Assembly (NCBI GenBank): GCA_030447505.1
Contig: JAUJOT010000004.1
Location: 62,001-126,000 of the forward strand
Origin: Solirubrobacteraceae bacterium
GTDB lineage: Bacteria > Actinomycetota > Thermoleophilia > Solirubrobacterales > Solirubrobacteraceae
Direction of reading: 5' to 3'
DNA length: 64,000 nt
Part shown: in pieces, positions 41,064-49,013 of the stretch
Layout: every line of letters begins with the position of its first letter
How positions within the stretch are numbered: position 1 is the first letter of the stretch
Notes under the pieces: generated by a model
Told to the model about the DNA's origin: nothing
Seen by the model: the letters and a program-made list of their open reading frames with translations, nothing else
Databases searched by the model: none
Made by a program: the position numbers and the translations under genes

Positions 41064-42175
41064 TCCTGTTGCTGCACAACCGCTACCGGACGACCGGCGG
41101 CGAGGAGCGTGCGGTCGAGGATCTGCTGTGGCTCGTGCGCGAGCACCTCGGCGAGGAGGTGCGGCTGCTGACGCGCGACAGCGCGACGATCGGCCGCGCC
41201 CGCGCCGCTGCCGGGCTGCTCGGCGGTGGCCTGGCGCCGGCGCAAGTCGCCGACGCCGTGCGGCGCAGCGGCGCGCGCGTCGTGCACGCGCACAACCTGC
41301 ACCCGTCGCTCGGCTGGCGGGCGCTGGCGGCGGCGCGCGCGGCGGGCGCGCGGACGGTGCTGCACCTGCACAACTACCGCCTCGTCTGCGCGGTCGGCAC
41401 GTGCTTCACGCGCGGCGCGGACTGCACCCGTTGCCACGGGCGCGAGACGCTGCCGGGCGTGCGCCTGAACTGCCGCGGCACCGGCGCCGAGGCGGCGGTC
41501 TACGGCGCGGCGCTCGCGCTGTGGCAGCGGCGCCTGCTCGAGCATGCCGACGCCGTGATCGTGCCGAGCGCGTTCGCGCTGGCGCGGCTGCGCGCGCTGG
41601 GCGCTCCGCTGCAGGGCAGGGCCGTCCACGTCGTCGGCCATGTCGTGCGCGAGGTCGTCGAGCGCTCCGCGGCCGCCACCGGCACGCATGCGCTCGTCGT
41701 CTCGCGGCTGGCCGCGGAGAAGGGCGTCGACACTGCGATCGCGGCCTGTGCCGCCGCCGGCCTGCCGCTCGTCATCGCCGGCGACGGGCCGCAGCGCGCG
41801 CACCTGCAGGCGCGCGCGCAGGGCACGCGGACGACGTTCGCAGGGCATGTCGGCGCCGATCAGCTGGCTCGCTTGCGCGCGGCCGCGGGGCTGGCGATCG
41901 TGCCCTCCCGCTCGGCCGAGACATTCGGCCTCGCGGCCGCCGAGGCGATGGCGGCCGGCCTGCCGCTCGTCGCCAGCGCGATCGGCGCGCTGCCGGAGCT
42001 GTGCGATCCGGCGGGCCTCGTCGCGCCCGGCGACGCGGCCGCGCTCGCGCTCGCCGCGGCCGCGCGCTTCGGCGACGCGCAGGTCGGCGAGGCGGGCCGC
42101 AGGCGCGCGCTCGAGGTCGCGTCGCCGGCCGCGATCGCGCCCGCGCTGCGCGCGGTCTACGACGCGTTGTACTAG
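41060..42175 (+). CDS. GT4-family glycosyltransferase
   Basis: GT-B transferase (371 aa, GTG start). N-terminal ILLLHNRYRTTGGEERAVED, then VVHAHNLHPSLGWRALAAA and LHLHNYRLVCAVGTCFTRG. A Cys-rich insert (CFTRGADCTRCHG, then LNCRG) could bind a metal. Donor half: ALVVSRLAAEKGVDTAIAA and VPSRSAETFGLAAAEAMAAG. The GTG overlaps a 5-codon leader frame preceded by TAGACT. The TAG stop shares CTAG with the convergent gene. Confidence 0.89.
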   Translation: MILLLHNRYRTTGGEERAVEDLLWLVREHLGEEVRLLTRDSATIGRARAAAGLLGGGLAPAQVADAVRRSGARVVHAHNLHPSLGWRALAAARAAGARTVLHLHNYRLVCAVGTCFTRGADCTRCHGRETLPGVRLNCRGTGAEAAVYGAALALWQRRLLEHADAVIVPSAFALARLRALGAPLQGRAVHVVGHVVREVVERSAAATGTHALVVSRLAAEKGVDTAIAACAAAGLPLVIAGDGPQRAHLQARAQGTRTTFAGHVGADQLARLRAAAGLAIVPSRSAETFGLAAAEAMAAGLPLVASAIGALPELCDPAGLVAPGDAAALALAAAARFGDAQVGEAGRRRALEVASPAAIAPALRAVYDALY

Positions 42176-42825
42176 GTGGACCTGTCGCCGGCGTCGCCGG
42201 CGTCTTCGGCCGCTGCGTCTCCGACCGGGTCCGCTGGGTCGGACGCCGGCTCGCTGCTCGGCGCATCGTCCTCGGCCGACGAGGCCGTCGCGGCGTCCTC
42301 GGACCCGAGCGGCTCGTCGCTCGCGGGCTCGGCCGCCTCGCCGTCGCTTTCGGGCTGCGGCGGCGCATCGGCCAGATCCTCGAGGACGATCGGCGACGGG
42401 TCGCGCGGCGGCAGGTCCTTGGAGGCGGTCAGCGCGGGCTCCGCGACCGATGGGACAGACGCCGTCTCGGCGGACGCGCTGTCCGGCGCGAGGTCCCCGA
42501 CGGCGACGTCCGACGGCGGCGCGATGTCCGGGCCCGGCCCGGGCGGCGTGTAGAGCGGCTCGGCCTTGCCGCCGGTCAGCTTCTTGGCGGCCGCGGCGCC
42601 GATCCCGCCGACGAGCGCGACCGCTGCGACGATCTTCACCGGCTTGCGCTTGCCGCCATCCGGCCGCGAGCCCTGGCCCTTGGACGCCTTCTTCGCGGCC
42701 TTCCTGGTCGCCTTGGAGGCGGTCTTCGAGACCTTCTCTCCGAGACGCCACTCAGACCAGGTCTTCGCAATCGAGGCGACGGCGTCGAGCGCCTGGTCGC
42801 GCTTGCTCCTCTGGCGCAGCTTCAT
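42172..42825 (-). CDS. membrane protein with histone-like basic N-terminus and acidic C-terminus
   Basis: Unrecognised 217-aa protein. Residues 1-62 are strongly basic with KTASKATRKAAKKASKGQGS, like histone-H1/AlgP-type tails. A hydrophobic stretch follows (about 66-82, IVAAVALVGGIGAAAA). From residue 100 on it is acidic, Ser/Pro/Ala-rich and probably disordered. GGGAGC precedes the ATG. It might tether DNA or polyanions to the membrane; purely inferred. Converges with the transferase, sharing CTAG for both stops. Confidence 0.7.
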   Translation of the reverse strand: MKLRQRSKRDQALDAVASIAKTWSEWRLGEKVSKTASKATRKAAKKASKGQGSRPDGGKRKPVKIVAAVALVGGIGAAAAKKLTGGKAEPLYTPPGPGPDIAPPSDVAVGDLAPDSASAETASVPSVAEPALTASKDLPPRDPSPIVLEDLADAPPQPESDGEAAEPASDEPLGSEDAATASSAEDDAPSSEPASDPADPVGDAAAEDAGDAGDRST

Positions 42826-42924
42826 GTGTGCTCCCGGCTCGTGTTGGCCACAGATTCGCGCCTACCCTGGGTCTCGCGGACGCAAAACGAGGGTACCCGA
42901 CGGCGGCCTGGGCGGAGGGCCGTC

Positions 42925-42930
42925 TACACT
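42925..42930 (+). promoter_or_regulatory. -10 box, likely leaderless promoter of the epimerase
   Basis: TACACT, 9 nt before the ATG at 42940. The 13-mer GTCTACACTCGCG is repeated exactly before the dehydrogenase at 49014. Confidence 0.5.
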
Positions 42931-42939
42931 CGCGACCGC

Positions 42940-43875
42940 ATGCGGACGCTTGTCACCGGAGGCGCAGGCTTCATCGGCTCGCACCTCGCCGACGCGCTGA
43001 CCGCCCGCGGCGACAGCGTCACGATCGTCGACGACCTGTCCAGTGGCAAGGAGGCCAATCTCGCCGCGGCGCTGAGGGCGGGCGCACGCCTGCAGCGCAG
43101 CGACATCCGCGACGCGGGCGCGCTCGCGCGGGTCGTCGCCGACGCGCAGCCGCAGGTGATCTTCCACCTCGCCGCGCAGGTCGACGTTCGCATCTCGCTC
43201 GCCGACCCCGGGTTCGACGCGCGCACGAACGTCGAAGGGACGATCAACGTGCTCGAGGCCGCCCGCCAGGCGGGCGTCGAGCGCGTCGTGCTCGCCTCGA
43301 CCGGCGGCGCGATCTACGGCGACACCGAGGTGCTGCCGACGCCGGAGACGGTCGACGCGCTGCCGATGGCGGCGTATGGGCAGAGCAAGTTCTGTGCGGA
43401 GCGCTACCTCGGGCTGTACGAGCGCCTCTACGGCCTTTCGACGGTCGCGCTGCGCTTCGGCAACGTCTACGGGCCGCGCCAGGACCCGCACGGCGAGGCC
43501 GGCGTGATCGCGATCTTCTGCGGCAGGCTGCGCGCGGGCGCACGACCGAGGATCTTCGGCGACGGCACGCAGACGCGTGACTACATCTACGTCGGCGATC
43601 TCGTCGGCGCCCTGCTGCGCGCCGGCGAGACGCGCGCCGGCGGCGCGGTGAACATCGGCACCGAGGAGGAGACCTCGGTTCTCGACATCGTGCGCACGCT
43701 GTCGGCGCTGATCGGACCGGACACGCCCGAGCCCGAGTTCGCGCCGACGCGGCTCGGCGAGCTCGATCGCTCGTGCCTCGACGCCAGCCGGGCGCGAGAG
43801 CTGCTCGGCTGGAGCGCGAGCACGCCGATCGAAGATGGGCTGCGGCTGACCTGGGAGGCATTCGAGGGCGGATAG
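42940..43875 (+). CDS. NAD-dependent sugar-nucleotide epimerase/dehydratase
   Basis: Extended SDR (311 aa) with TGGAGFIGSHL (glycines 7-13), VFHLAAQ-like IFHLAAQVDVR, and the catalytic Tyr146 and Lys150 in AYGQSK. FGNVYGPRQDPHGEAGV and RDYIYVGDLV are typical of UDP-glucose 4-epimerase / UDP-glucuronate epimerase-like enzymes. It would interconvert a UDP-hexose to supply the transferases. Monocistronic, with a TACACT box 9 nt before the ATG. Confidence 0.9.
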   Translation: MRTLVTGGAGFIGSHLADALTARGDSVTIVDDLSSGKEANLAAALRAGARLQRSDIRDAGALARVVADAQPQVIFHLAAQVDVRISLADPGFDARTNVEGTINVLEAARQAGVERVVLASTGGAIYGDTEVLPTPETVDALPMAAYGQSKFCAERYLGLYERLYGLSTVALRFGNVYGPRQDPHGEAGVIAIFCGRLRAGARPRIFGDGTQTRDYIYVGDLVGALLRAGETRAGGAVNIGTEEETSVLDIVRTLSALIGPDTPEPEFAPTRLGELDRSCLDASRARELLGWSASTPIEDGLRLTWEAFEGG

Positions 43876-43956
43876 CTTGCCCCGCGCGCGCGCTGGCGCT
43901 AGGGTCACCGCGTTGGCTGGGGGAGAGGCGCGGTGCTACGGGCGCCGGAGGCGCGA

Positions 43957-44802
43957 CTACGCGCCCCGGCGCCCCGCGCGTCTTGGGCGCGGCTGGTCGA
44001 TGGCGCGCAGGACGAGCGGCGCGTAGCCGCGGCTGTGCCCGGCGCGGTTGGGATGGAAGCTGTCGCCGATCGGAGTGACGAGTCCGTTGATCCACTCCGC
44101 CGCGGCGCAGACCCGATGGCGGTCGAAGGCCGCAATCGCGTCGCTGAACGAAAACCGCTCGCCCGCCGCCTTCACGCGCCTGCGCACCGTGTCGCGCAGC
44201 AGGTCCGCGCCGCGGTTCAGCCGCACGACCTGAGCCGACGGGATCGATCCACAGCGTGAGCCCGTGAACAGGCGCGGGTAGCCGAGCACGATCACCCTGG
44301 CCTGCGGCGCGCGCCGGCTGATCTGCGCGTAGACGGCGTCGAGCTTTGCCGGCAGCCGCTTGCGGATCGACGCGCGCGCGCGGTCGATCGCCTTGTCGCA
44401 CGTGCTCGGGCTCAACCGCACGCACACGCCGAGGACCTGTGCGAAGCCGACGTCGTTGCCGCCGATCGTGATCGTCACGAGGCGGGTTGCCTCGTCGAGC
44501 TGCGACACCTGATCGAGCAGCACGTCGTCGGTCGTCGCGCCGGCGCAGGCGGCGAACACGAGCTTCAGGTTCGAGCGGCGCTTTGCGACGAGCGCGGGAT
44601 AGGCGTGCCTGCTGCGCTGACAGCTCGGGCTCAGGCCGTAGGCGTTGGTTCCGGTTCCCGACGAGTAGGAGTCGCCGAGCGCGACGTAGCGGTCGGGCGC
44701 GGACGCGGGCGCGCCGGCCAGCGCAAGCAGCGCGGCCACGCAGACGACAACACCGACAGCAGCGCCGAACAAGGCTCCCCGTCTTCCCCGCGACGCGCCC
44801 AA
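43957..44802 (-). CDS. secreted SGNH/GDSL-family esterase
   Basis: Exported hydrolase (281 aa, TTG start 44802) with a signal sequence (about residues 9-35). Nucleophile Ser45 in ALGDSYSSG, oxyanion GGND in TITIGGNDVGFA, and DSFHPNRAGH with the catalytic Asp/His. It resembles actinobacterial SGNH lipases/esterases and could remove acetyl groups from the polysaccharide. It starts 9 bp after the epimerase stop, at the end of a four-gene minus-strand unit from 47895. Confidence 0.88.
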   Translation of the reverse strand: MGASRGRRGALFGAAVGVVVCVAALLALAGAPASAPDRYVALGDSYSSGTGTNAYGLSPSCQRSRHAYPALVAKRRSNLKLVFAACAGATTDDVLLDQVSQLDEATRLVTITIGGNDVGFAQVLGVCVRLSPSTCDKAIDRARASIRKRLPAKLDAVYAQISRRAPQARVIVLGYPRLFTGSRCGSIPSAQVVRLNRGADLLRDTVRRRVKAAGERFSFSDAIAAFDRHRVCAAAEWINGLVTPIGDSFHPNRAGHSRGYAPLVLRAIDQPRPRRAGRRGA

Positions 44803-44811
44803 CGCACACCG

Positions 44812-45774
44812 CTACGCGGCAGCGAGCCGCTCCCGCAGCCACTCCGTCGTCTGCGCGATCCCCTCGCGCACGTCGATCCGGGCCTTCCAGCCGAGGATCC
44901 GCCCGGCCTTCTCGACGCTCGGCCAGCGCCGCTGCACGTCGACGGTGAACGACGGCAGGTGCTCGAGCTCGAACTGCTCGGGGTCGCGTCCGCAGACCTC
45001 CCAGACGATCCGCGCGATCTCGGCGACGGTCAGCTCCTGCGAGGCCGAGATGTTGAAGTCCTCGTGCAGGCCGGCGGGCGAGGACATCGCGGTCACGACG
45101 CCGTCGGCGACGTCGTCGATGTGCGTCAGCGTCCGCGTCTGCTCGCCCGAGCCGAAGATCTCCAGCGGCCGCTGTCCGGACAGGCACTTGCGGATCAGAT
45201 CGGGCACGGCGTGCGCGATCCCCGGCTCGTCGTCGGGCATCTCGCCGGGACCGTAGGCGTTGAACGGACGGCAGATCGTGAACGGCAGCCCGTGCTCGTC
45301 GTGGGCGGCGCGACACCAGACCTCGCCGGCGAGCTTCGAGAAGCCGTAGGCCGAGCGCGGCATCGCGACCTCCCAGACGTGCTCCTCGGTGGTCGGGTAC
45401 TGCGTCGCGCGCTCGAAGACCATCGACGACGAGACGTAGACGAAGCGCTCGACGGCGTGGTCGAGCGCCGCCCGGATGACCGCGTCGTAGAGCGCGCTGT
45501 TGACCGACGTCAGCGTGTGCGGAAGCCTGTGGAAGTTCGCGATCCCGCCGACGATCGCCGCGAGGTGGATGACCTGGTCGCAGCCGGCCGTCGCCGCGCG
45601 CGCCTGCGCGCGGTCGCGCAGGTCACCGGTGTGGACCTCGCAGCCCTCGCGCATCCACGGCGGCGCCGGGCGCTGGTCTGAGACGCGCACGTCGTAGCCG
45701 GGGTCGCGCAGCAGGCGCCGCACGACCGCGGCGCCGATCGTGCCGGCGCCGCCCGTCACCAGGACACGACTCAC
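44812..45774 (-). CDS. NAD-dependent sugar epimerase/decarboxylase-like protein
   Basis: Extended SDR (320 aa, GTG start overlapping the dehydrogenase stop as GTGA). VLVTGGAGTIGAAVVRRLL, VIHLAAIVGG, VYVSSSMVFE, catalytic Tyr and Lys in AYGFSK, then CRPFNAYGPGEMPDDEPG and THIDDVADG. Directly after a nucleotide-sugar dehydrogenase it may act on the uronic-acid product (epimerase or decarboxylase). The precise reaction is not clear from motifs. Confidence 0.88.
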   Translation of the reverse strand: MSRVLVTGGAGTIGAAVVRRLLRDPGYDVRVSDQRPAPPWMREGCEVHTGDLRDRAQARAATAGCDQVIHLAAIVGGIANFHRLPHTLTSVNSALYDAVIRAALDHAVERFVYVSSSMVFERATQYPTTEEHVWEVAMPRSAYGFSKLAGEVWCRAAHDEHGLPFTICRPFNAYGPGEMPDDEPGIAHAVPDLIRKCLSGQRPLEIFGSGEQTRTLTHIDDVADGVVTAMSSPAGLHEDFNISASQELTVAEIARIVWEVCGRDPEQFELEHLPSFTVDVQRRWPSVEKAGRILGWKARIDVREGIAQTTEWLRERLAAA

Positions 45775-47039
45775 GGCAGCGTCACCTGGCCGTTCGTCAG
45801 CGCGCTCAGCTCTCCGACGTAGCCGAACACCTGCGCCGCGCCGAAGCAGTTCCAGGGATCGACGACCAGCGCGTCGCCGCCGGCGAGCGCGGCGATCGCG
45901 CGCAGCACCTCGGGGCCGGCGAACTCGTCGTGGTTGGCGGCCACGACGACCGCGTCGGCGCCCGCGACCGCCTCCTCGAACGGCGCCGTCGGCGTCGCGA
46001 CGCGCGGGTCGTGGACGGCGACGTCGGCGAGCTCGCGCTCCAGCAGCCGCACGAGCTTGTAGGCCAGCGAGTCGCGTTCGTCGTCGGTGTTGCCCTTGAA
46101 GGCGAGCCCGAGGACGCCGATCTTGCGGCCGTTGAGCGACCCCAGCCGGCGCCTCATCCCCTCGACGAGGAACAGCGGCACCGACTCGTTGACGCGCGAG
46201 ACGGCAAGCAGCATGCCGGGCGCGTTGGAGCGCTCCTCGCTGAAGGCGAAGTCCTTGCGCAGGCAGGTCCCGGCGGTCAGCCCCGGCTTGGCGATGCCGC
46301 CGCGCGGATAGTCGCGGTTGATGAGGTCGATGACGTCGAAGACGTTCGCGCCGTGCTGCTCGCAATCCATCATCAGCAGGTTGGGCAGCGCGAAGTTCGC
46401 GTAGCGCAGGATGTTCGTCCAGATCTTCGCCAGCTCGGCCTGCACCGGTGTCGTCTGCACGATCGGCGCCCCGAAGATCGAGAAGAGCCTGCCGACGCGC
46501 TCGCCCGACGCCTCGCCGACGCCGCCGACGATGCACGGCAGCGTGCCGATCTCGTCCATGAAGCGTCCGGCCGCGATCCGCTCGGGGGCATGCGCGACGA
46601 ACACGTCCTCGCCGATGCGGAAGGCGCGGTGCTTGGCGAGGTAGCCGGCGACGAAGTCCGTCGTCCCGGGCGCGATCGTCGAGCGCAGGACGATCGTGTG
46701 ACCGTCGCGCAGGTGGCCGAGCAGGTCGTCCAGCGCCGCGCGGATGTCGGAGATGTCGATCTCGATGTGCGAGAACGACGGTGTTCCGAGCGTGACGACG
46801 ATGTGCTCGGCGAGCGCGGCGTCGGCGACGCGGTCGGAGACGGTCAGCGTGCCCGCTGCGGCGACCCGCTCCAGCGCCTCCTGCGCGCCGGGCTCGGCGA
46901 ACGGCATCCGCGCGTCGCGGACCGCCTGCAGGCGGTCGGGGTCCTTGTCGACGCCGAGCACGGCCAGCCCGCGGTCGGCGAACGAGATCGCGAGCGGGAG
47001 CCCGATACGGCCGAGCCCGATGACGGCGACCTCAGGCAT
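45771..47039 (-). CDS. nucleotide-sugar dehydrogenase, type 1
   Basis: UDP-sugar 6-dehydrogenase (422 aa) with VAVIGLGRIGLPLAISFADR, VLRSTIAPGTT, APERIAAG, and the catalytic Cys in GLTAGTCLRKDF. The C-terminal domain has IGVLGLAFKGNTDDERDS. Makes a UDP-uronic acid with 2 NAD+. The Cys loop differs from the GGHCLPVDP of the second dehydrogenase at 49014, so the two probably use different sugars. A TAGATT box lies 10 nt before the ATG, overlapping the stop of the WecG/TagA gene. Confidence 0.92.
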   Translation of the reverse strand: MPEVAVIGLGRIGLPLAISFADRGLAVLGVDKDPDRLQAVRDARMPFAEPGAQEALERVAAAGTLTVSDRVADAALAEHIVVTLGTPSFSHIEIDISDIRAALDDLLGHLRDGHTIVLRSTIAPGTTDFVAGYLAKHRAFRIGEDVFVAHAPERIAAGRFMDEIGTLPCIVGGVGEASGERVGRLFSIFGAPIVQTTPVQAELAKIWTNILRYANFALPNLLMMDCEQHGANVFDVIDLINRDYPRGGIAKPGLTAGTCLRKDFAFSEERSNAPGMLLAVSRVNESVPLFLVEGMRRRLGSLNGRKIGVLGLAFKGNTDDERDSLAYKLVRLLERELADVAVHDPRVATPTAPFEEAVAGADAVVVAANHDEFAGPEVLRAIAALAGGDALVVDPWNCFGAAQVFGYVGELSALTNGQVTLP

Positions 47040-47052
47040 GAGGTCTGAGAAT

Positions 47053-47895
47053 CTACCGTTCGCTGGTGTTGCCAAGCAGGCGATGCCGCGCGTACTGGCG
47101 CGCGAAGCAGCGGATGAAGCGCGGGTTGTAGCGCACGTAGCGCGGTGCGAGGCGGCGCGGTTCGTGTGCCATGCGGAACAACCACTCGAGTCCGGCGGCC
47201 TGCATCCACTCCGGCGCCTGCGGCACGAGACCGGCGTGGAAGTCAAACGCAGCGCCGACCCCGACGAGCACCGACGCGTCGAGCCGGTCGCGCATCGCGG
47301 CCATCCACTTCTCCTGCTTGGGGGCGCCTACGCCGACCCAGACGACGTCCGCCTTCGAGCGGTTCATCTCGTCGACGATCGCGTCCTCCTCGTCGGGCGC
47401 GAGGTCGCGGAACGGCGGCGAGTAGCCGCCGACGATCTTGACGCCCGGAAAGCGCCGGCGCAGGTTGAGCGCGAGCTGGACGAGCGCCCCCTGGTTGCGC
47501 CCGCCGTAGAGGTACATGCGCGTACCGGCGTCGGCGGCGCGCTCGCAGTAGCGGGCCATCAGCTCGGGGCCGTAGACGCGATCGTCGAGATCGCCGCCAA
47601 GCGCGTTCATCGCCCACACGAGCGGCTGACCGTCGGGCACCGTGATGGAGGAGTTGAGGACGGCGTCGCGCAGCTCCGGATCCTCGTAGCAGACCATGAT
47701 CGTGTGCGTCGCGGCGACGCAGATGTAGCCCTTCTGATCGTGGGCGATCGTTCCGTCCATCCACGCCATCGTCGCGTCGTAGTCCGTCAGCGCCAGCGGG
47801 ACGCCGAGCACGTTGACGGCGTCGGGAACGATCGGTGCGGGCGCCGGCTCGGGAGGCGTCGGCGACCGGCTGGAGACGGTGAGGGGAAGGGTCAT
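47053..47895 (-). CDS. WecG/TagA/CpsF-family glycosyltransferase, copy 2
   Basis: GT26 transferase (280 aa). YICVAATHTIMVCYED, SSITVPDGQPLVWAMN, MYLYGGRNQG, and the diagnostic VGVGAPKQEKWM. Probably transfers ManNAc(A)- or a related residue onto a lipid-linked primer. It is first in a unit with a UDP-sugar dehydrogenase, an epimerase and an esterase, so its donor may be the uronic acid made there. About 30 variable Pro-rich residues precede the conserved part. Confidence 0.9.
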   Translation of the reverse strand: MTLPLTVSSRSPTPPEPAPAPIVPDAVNVLGVPLALTDYDATMAWMDGTIAHDQKGYICVAATHTIMVCYEDPELRDAVLNSSITVPDGQPLVWAMNALGGDLDDRVYGPELMARYCERAADAGTRMYLYGGRNQGALVQLALNLRRRFPGVKIVGGYSPPFRDLAPDEEDAIVDEMNRSKADVVWVGVGAPKQEKWMAAMRDRLDASVLVGVGAAFDFHAGLVPQAPEWMQAAGLEWLFRMAHEPRRLAPRYVRYNPRFIRCFARQYARHRLLGNTSER

Positions 47896-48022
47896 CGGAT
47901 GTTTCGACACCGAGGCGTCGCCTGAGGGTACGAACGAGAACGCTTGGGGAGCCGAAAGGTTGCGTTTTTGCACAACGCTCGCGGATCGCGTACCCGCTGA
48001 TAGTTCGAGGAAACGCGGCAGA

Positions 48023-48028
48023 TATCCT
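48023..48028 (+). promoter_or_regulatory. -10 box, likely leaderless promoter of the Gmd-like gene
   Basis: TATCCT, 6 nt before the ATG at 48035. Confidence 0.5.
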
Positions 48029-48034
48029 CCGCCG

Positions 48035-48985
48035 ATGCCGCGCGCGCTGATCACCGGTATCACCGGGCAGGACGGCGGGTACCTCACGGAGTTGCTGCAG
48101 GCCAAGGGCTACGAGGTCGTCGGCCTCGTTCGACCCGCCTCGAAGGCCGCTGCCCCGCCCGCTGTCGCAACCGTCCAGGGCGACCTCGCAGACGCGGACT
48201 CGCTGCGTGCCGCGGTGCTCGACACGGCGCCCGACGAGCTCTATCACCTGGCCGCGCCGACCTTCGTGCCCGCCTCGTGGAAGGATCCCGCGGGCACGCT
48301 CGGGCTCGTCGCCGGCGCGACGGCGACGCTGCTGCAGGCCGCGCGCGAGGTCGAGGGCGGCGTGCGGGTGCTCGTCGCAAGCTCCGGCGAGATCTTCGGC
48401 GCGGCCAAGGTCTCGCCGCAGAACGAGCAGACGCCGATGCGCCCGCGCTCCCCGTACGGCGTCGCGAAGCTCGCCGCCTACGGCCTCGTCGACACGCTGC
48501 GCCACAAGCACGCGATGCACGCCTCGAGCGCGATCGCCTACAACCACGAGTCACCGCGGCGTCCCGAGCGCTTCCTCCCGCGCAAGGTCGCCAAGGCCGC
48601 CGCTTCGATCAAGCTCGGCCTGCAGGACGAGGTCCAGCTCGGCGACCTCGATGCCGTGCGCGACTGGTGCCACGCGCGCGACGTCGTGCGCGGCTACTGG
48701 CTGATGCTCCAGCAGGACGAGCCCGGCGACTACATCCTCGCGGGGGGCGTCGGGCGCAGCGTCCGCGAGCTCGTCGACGCCGCGTTCGGCTGCATCGGCC
48801 TCGATCCCGCCGATCACGTGCGCGTCGATCGGAAGCTCGTGCGTCGCGCGGAGCGCACGCCGCCGGTCGGCGACACGACGCGCGCCCGCGAGCGCCTCGG
48901 CTGGGAGCCTGAGACGAGCTTCGAGGCGATGATCGAGGAGATGGTGCAGGCCGATCTCGCCGCGCTCTCCGCGCCGGCGCGCTAA
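48035..48985 (+). CDS. GDP-mannose 4,6-dehydratase-like SDR
   Basis: Extended SDR (316 aa) of the Gmd/RMD group: [41 protein letters not shown], Tyr141 and Lys145 in [25 protein letters not shown] and RDWCHARD. It is more divergent than the Gmd at 53404, which has SSSEMFG. It may be a GDP-4-keto-6-deoxy-mannose reductase or a dehydratase for another NDP-sugar. Divergent from WecG/TagA copy 2 across 139 bp. Followed 28 bp later by a dehydrogenase with its own -10 box. Confidence 0.86.
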   Translation: MPRALITGITGQDGGYLTELLQAKGYEVVGLVRPASKAAAPPAVATVQGDLADADSLRAAVLDTAPDELYHLAAPTFVPASWKDPAGTLGLVAGATATLLQAAREVEGGVRVLVASSGEIFGAAKVSPQNEQTPMRPRSPYGVAKLAAYGLVDTLRHKHAMHASSAIAYNHESPRRPERFLPRKVAKAAASIKLGLQDEVQLGDLDAVRDWCHARDVVRGYWLMLQQDEPGDYILAGGVGRSVRELVDAAFGCIGLDPADHVRVDRKLVRRAERTPPVGDTTRARERLGWEPETSFEAMIEEMVQADLAALSAPAR

Positions 48986-48997
48986 GCCGGCGCTGTC

Positions 48998-49003
48998 TAC
49001 ACT
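48998..49003 (+). promoter_or_regulatory. -10 box, likely leaderless promoter of the WbpA-like operon
   Basis: TACACT, 10 nt before the ATG at 49014, inside the same 13-mer GTCTACACTCGCG found at 42923-42935. Confidence 0.5.
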
Positions 49004-49013
49004 CGCGCGGACT

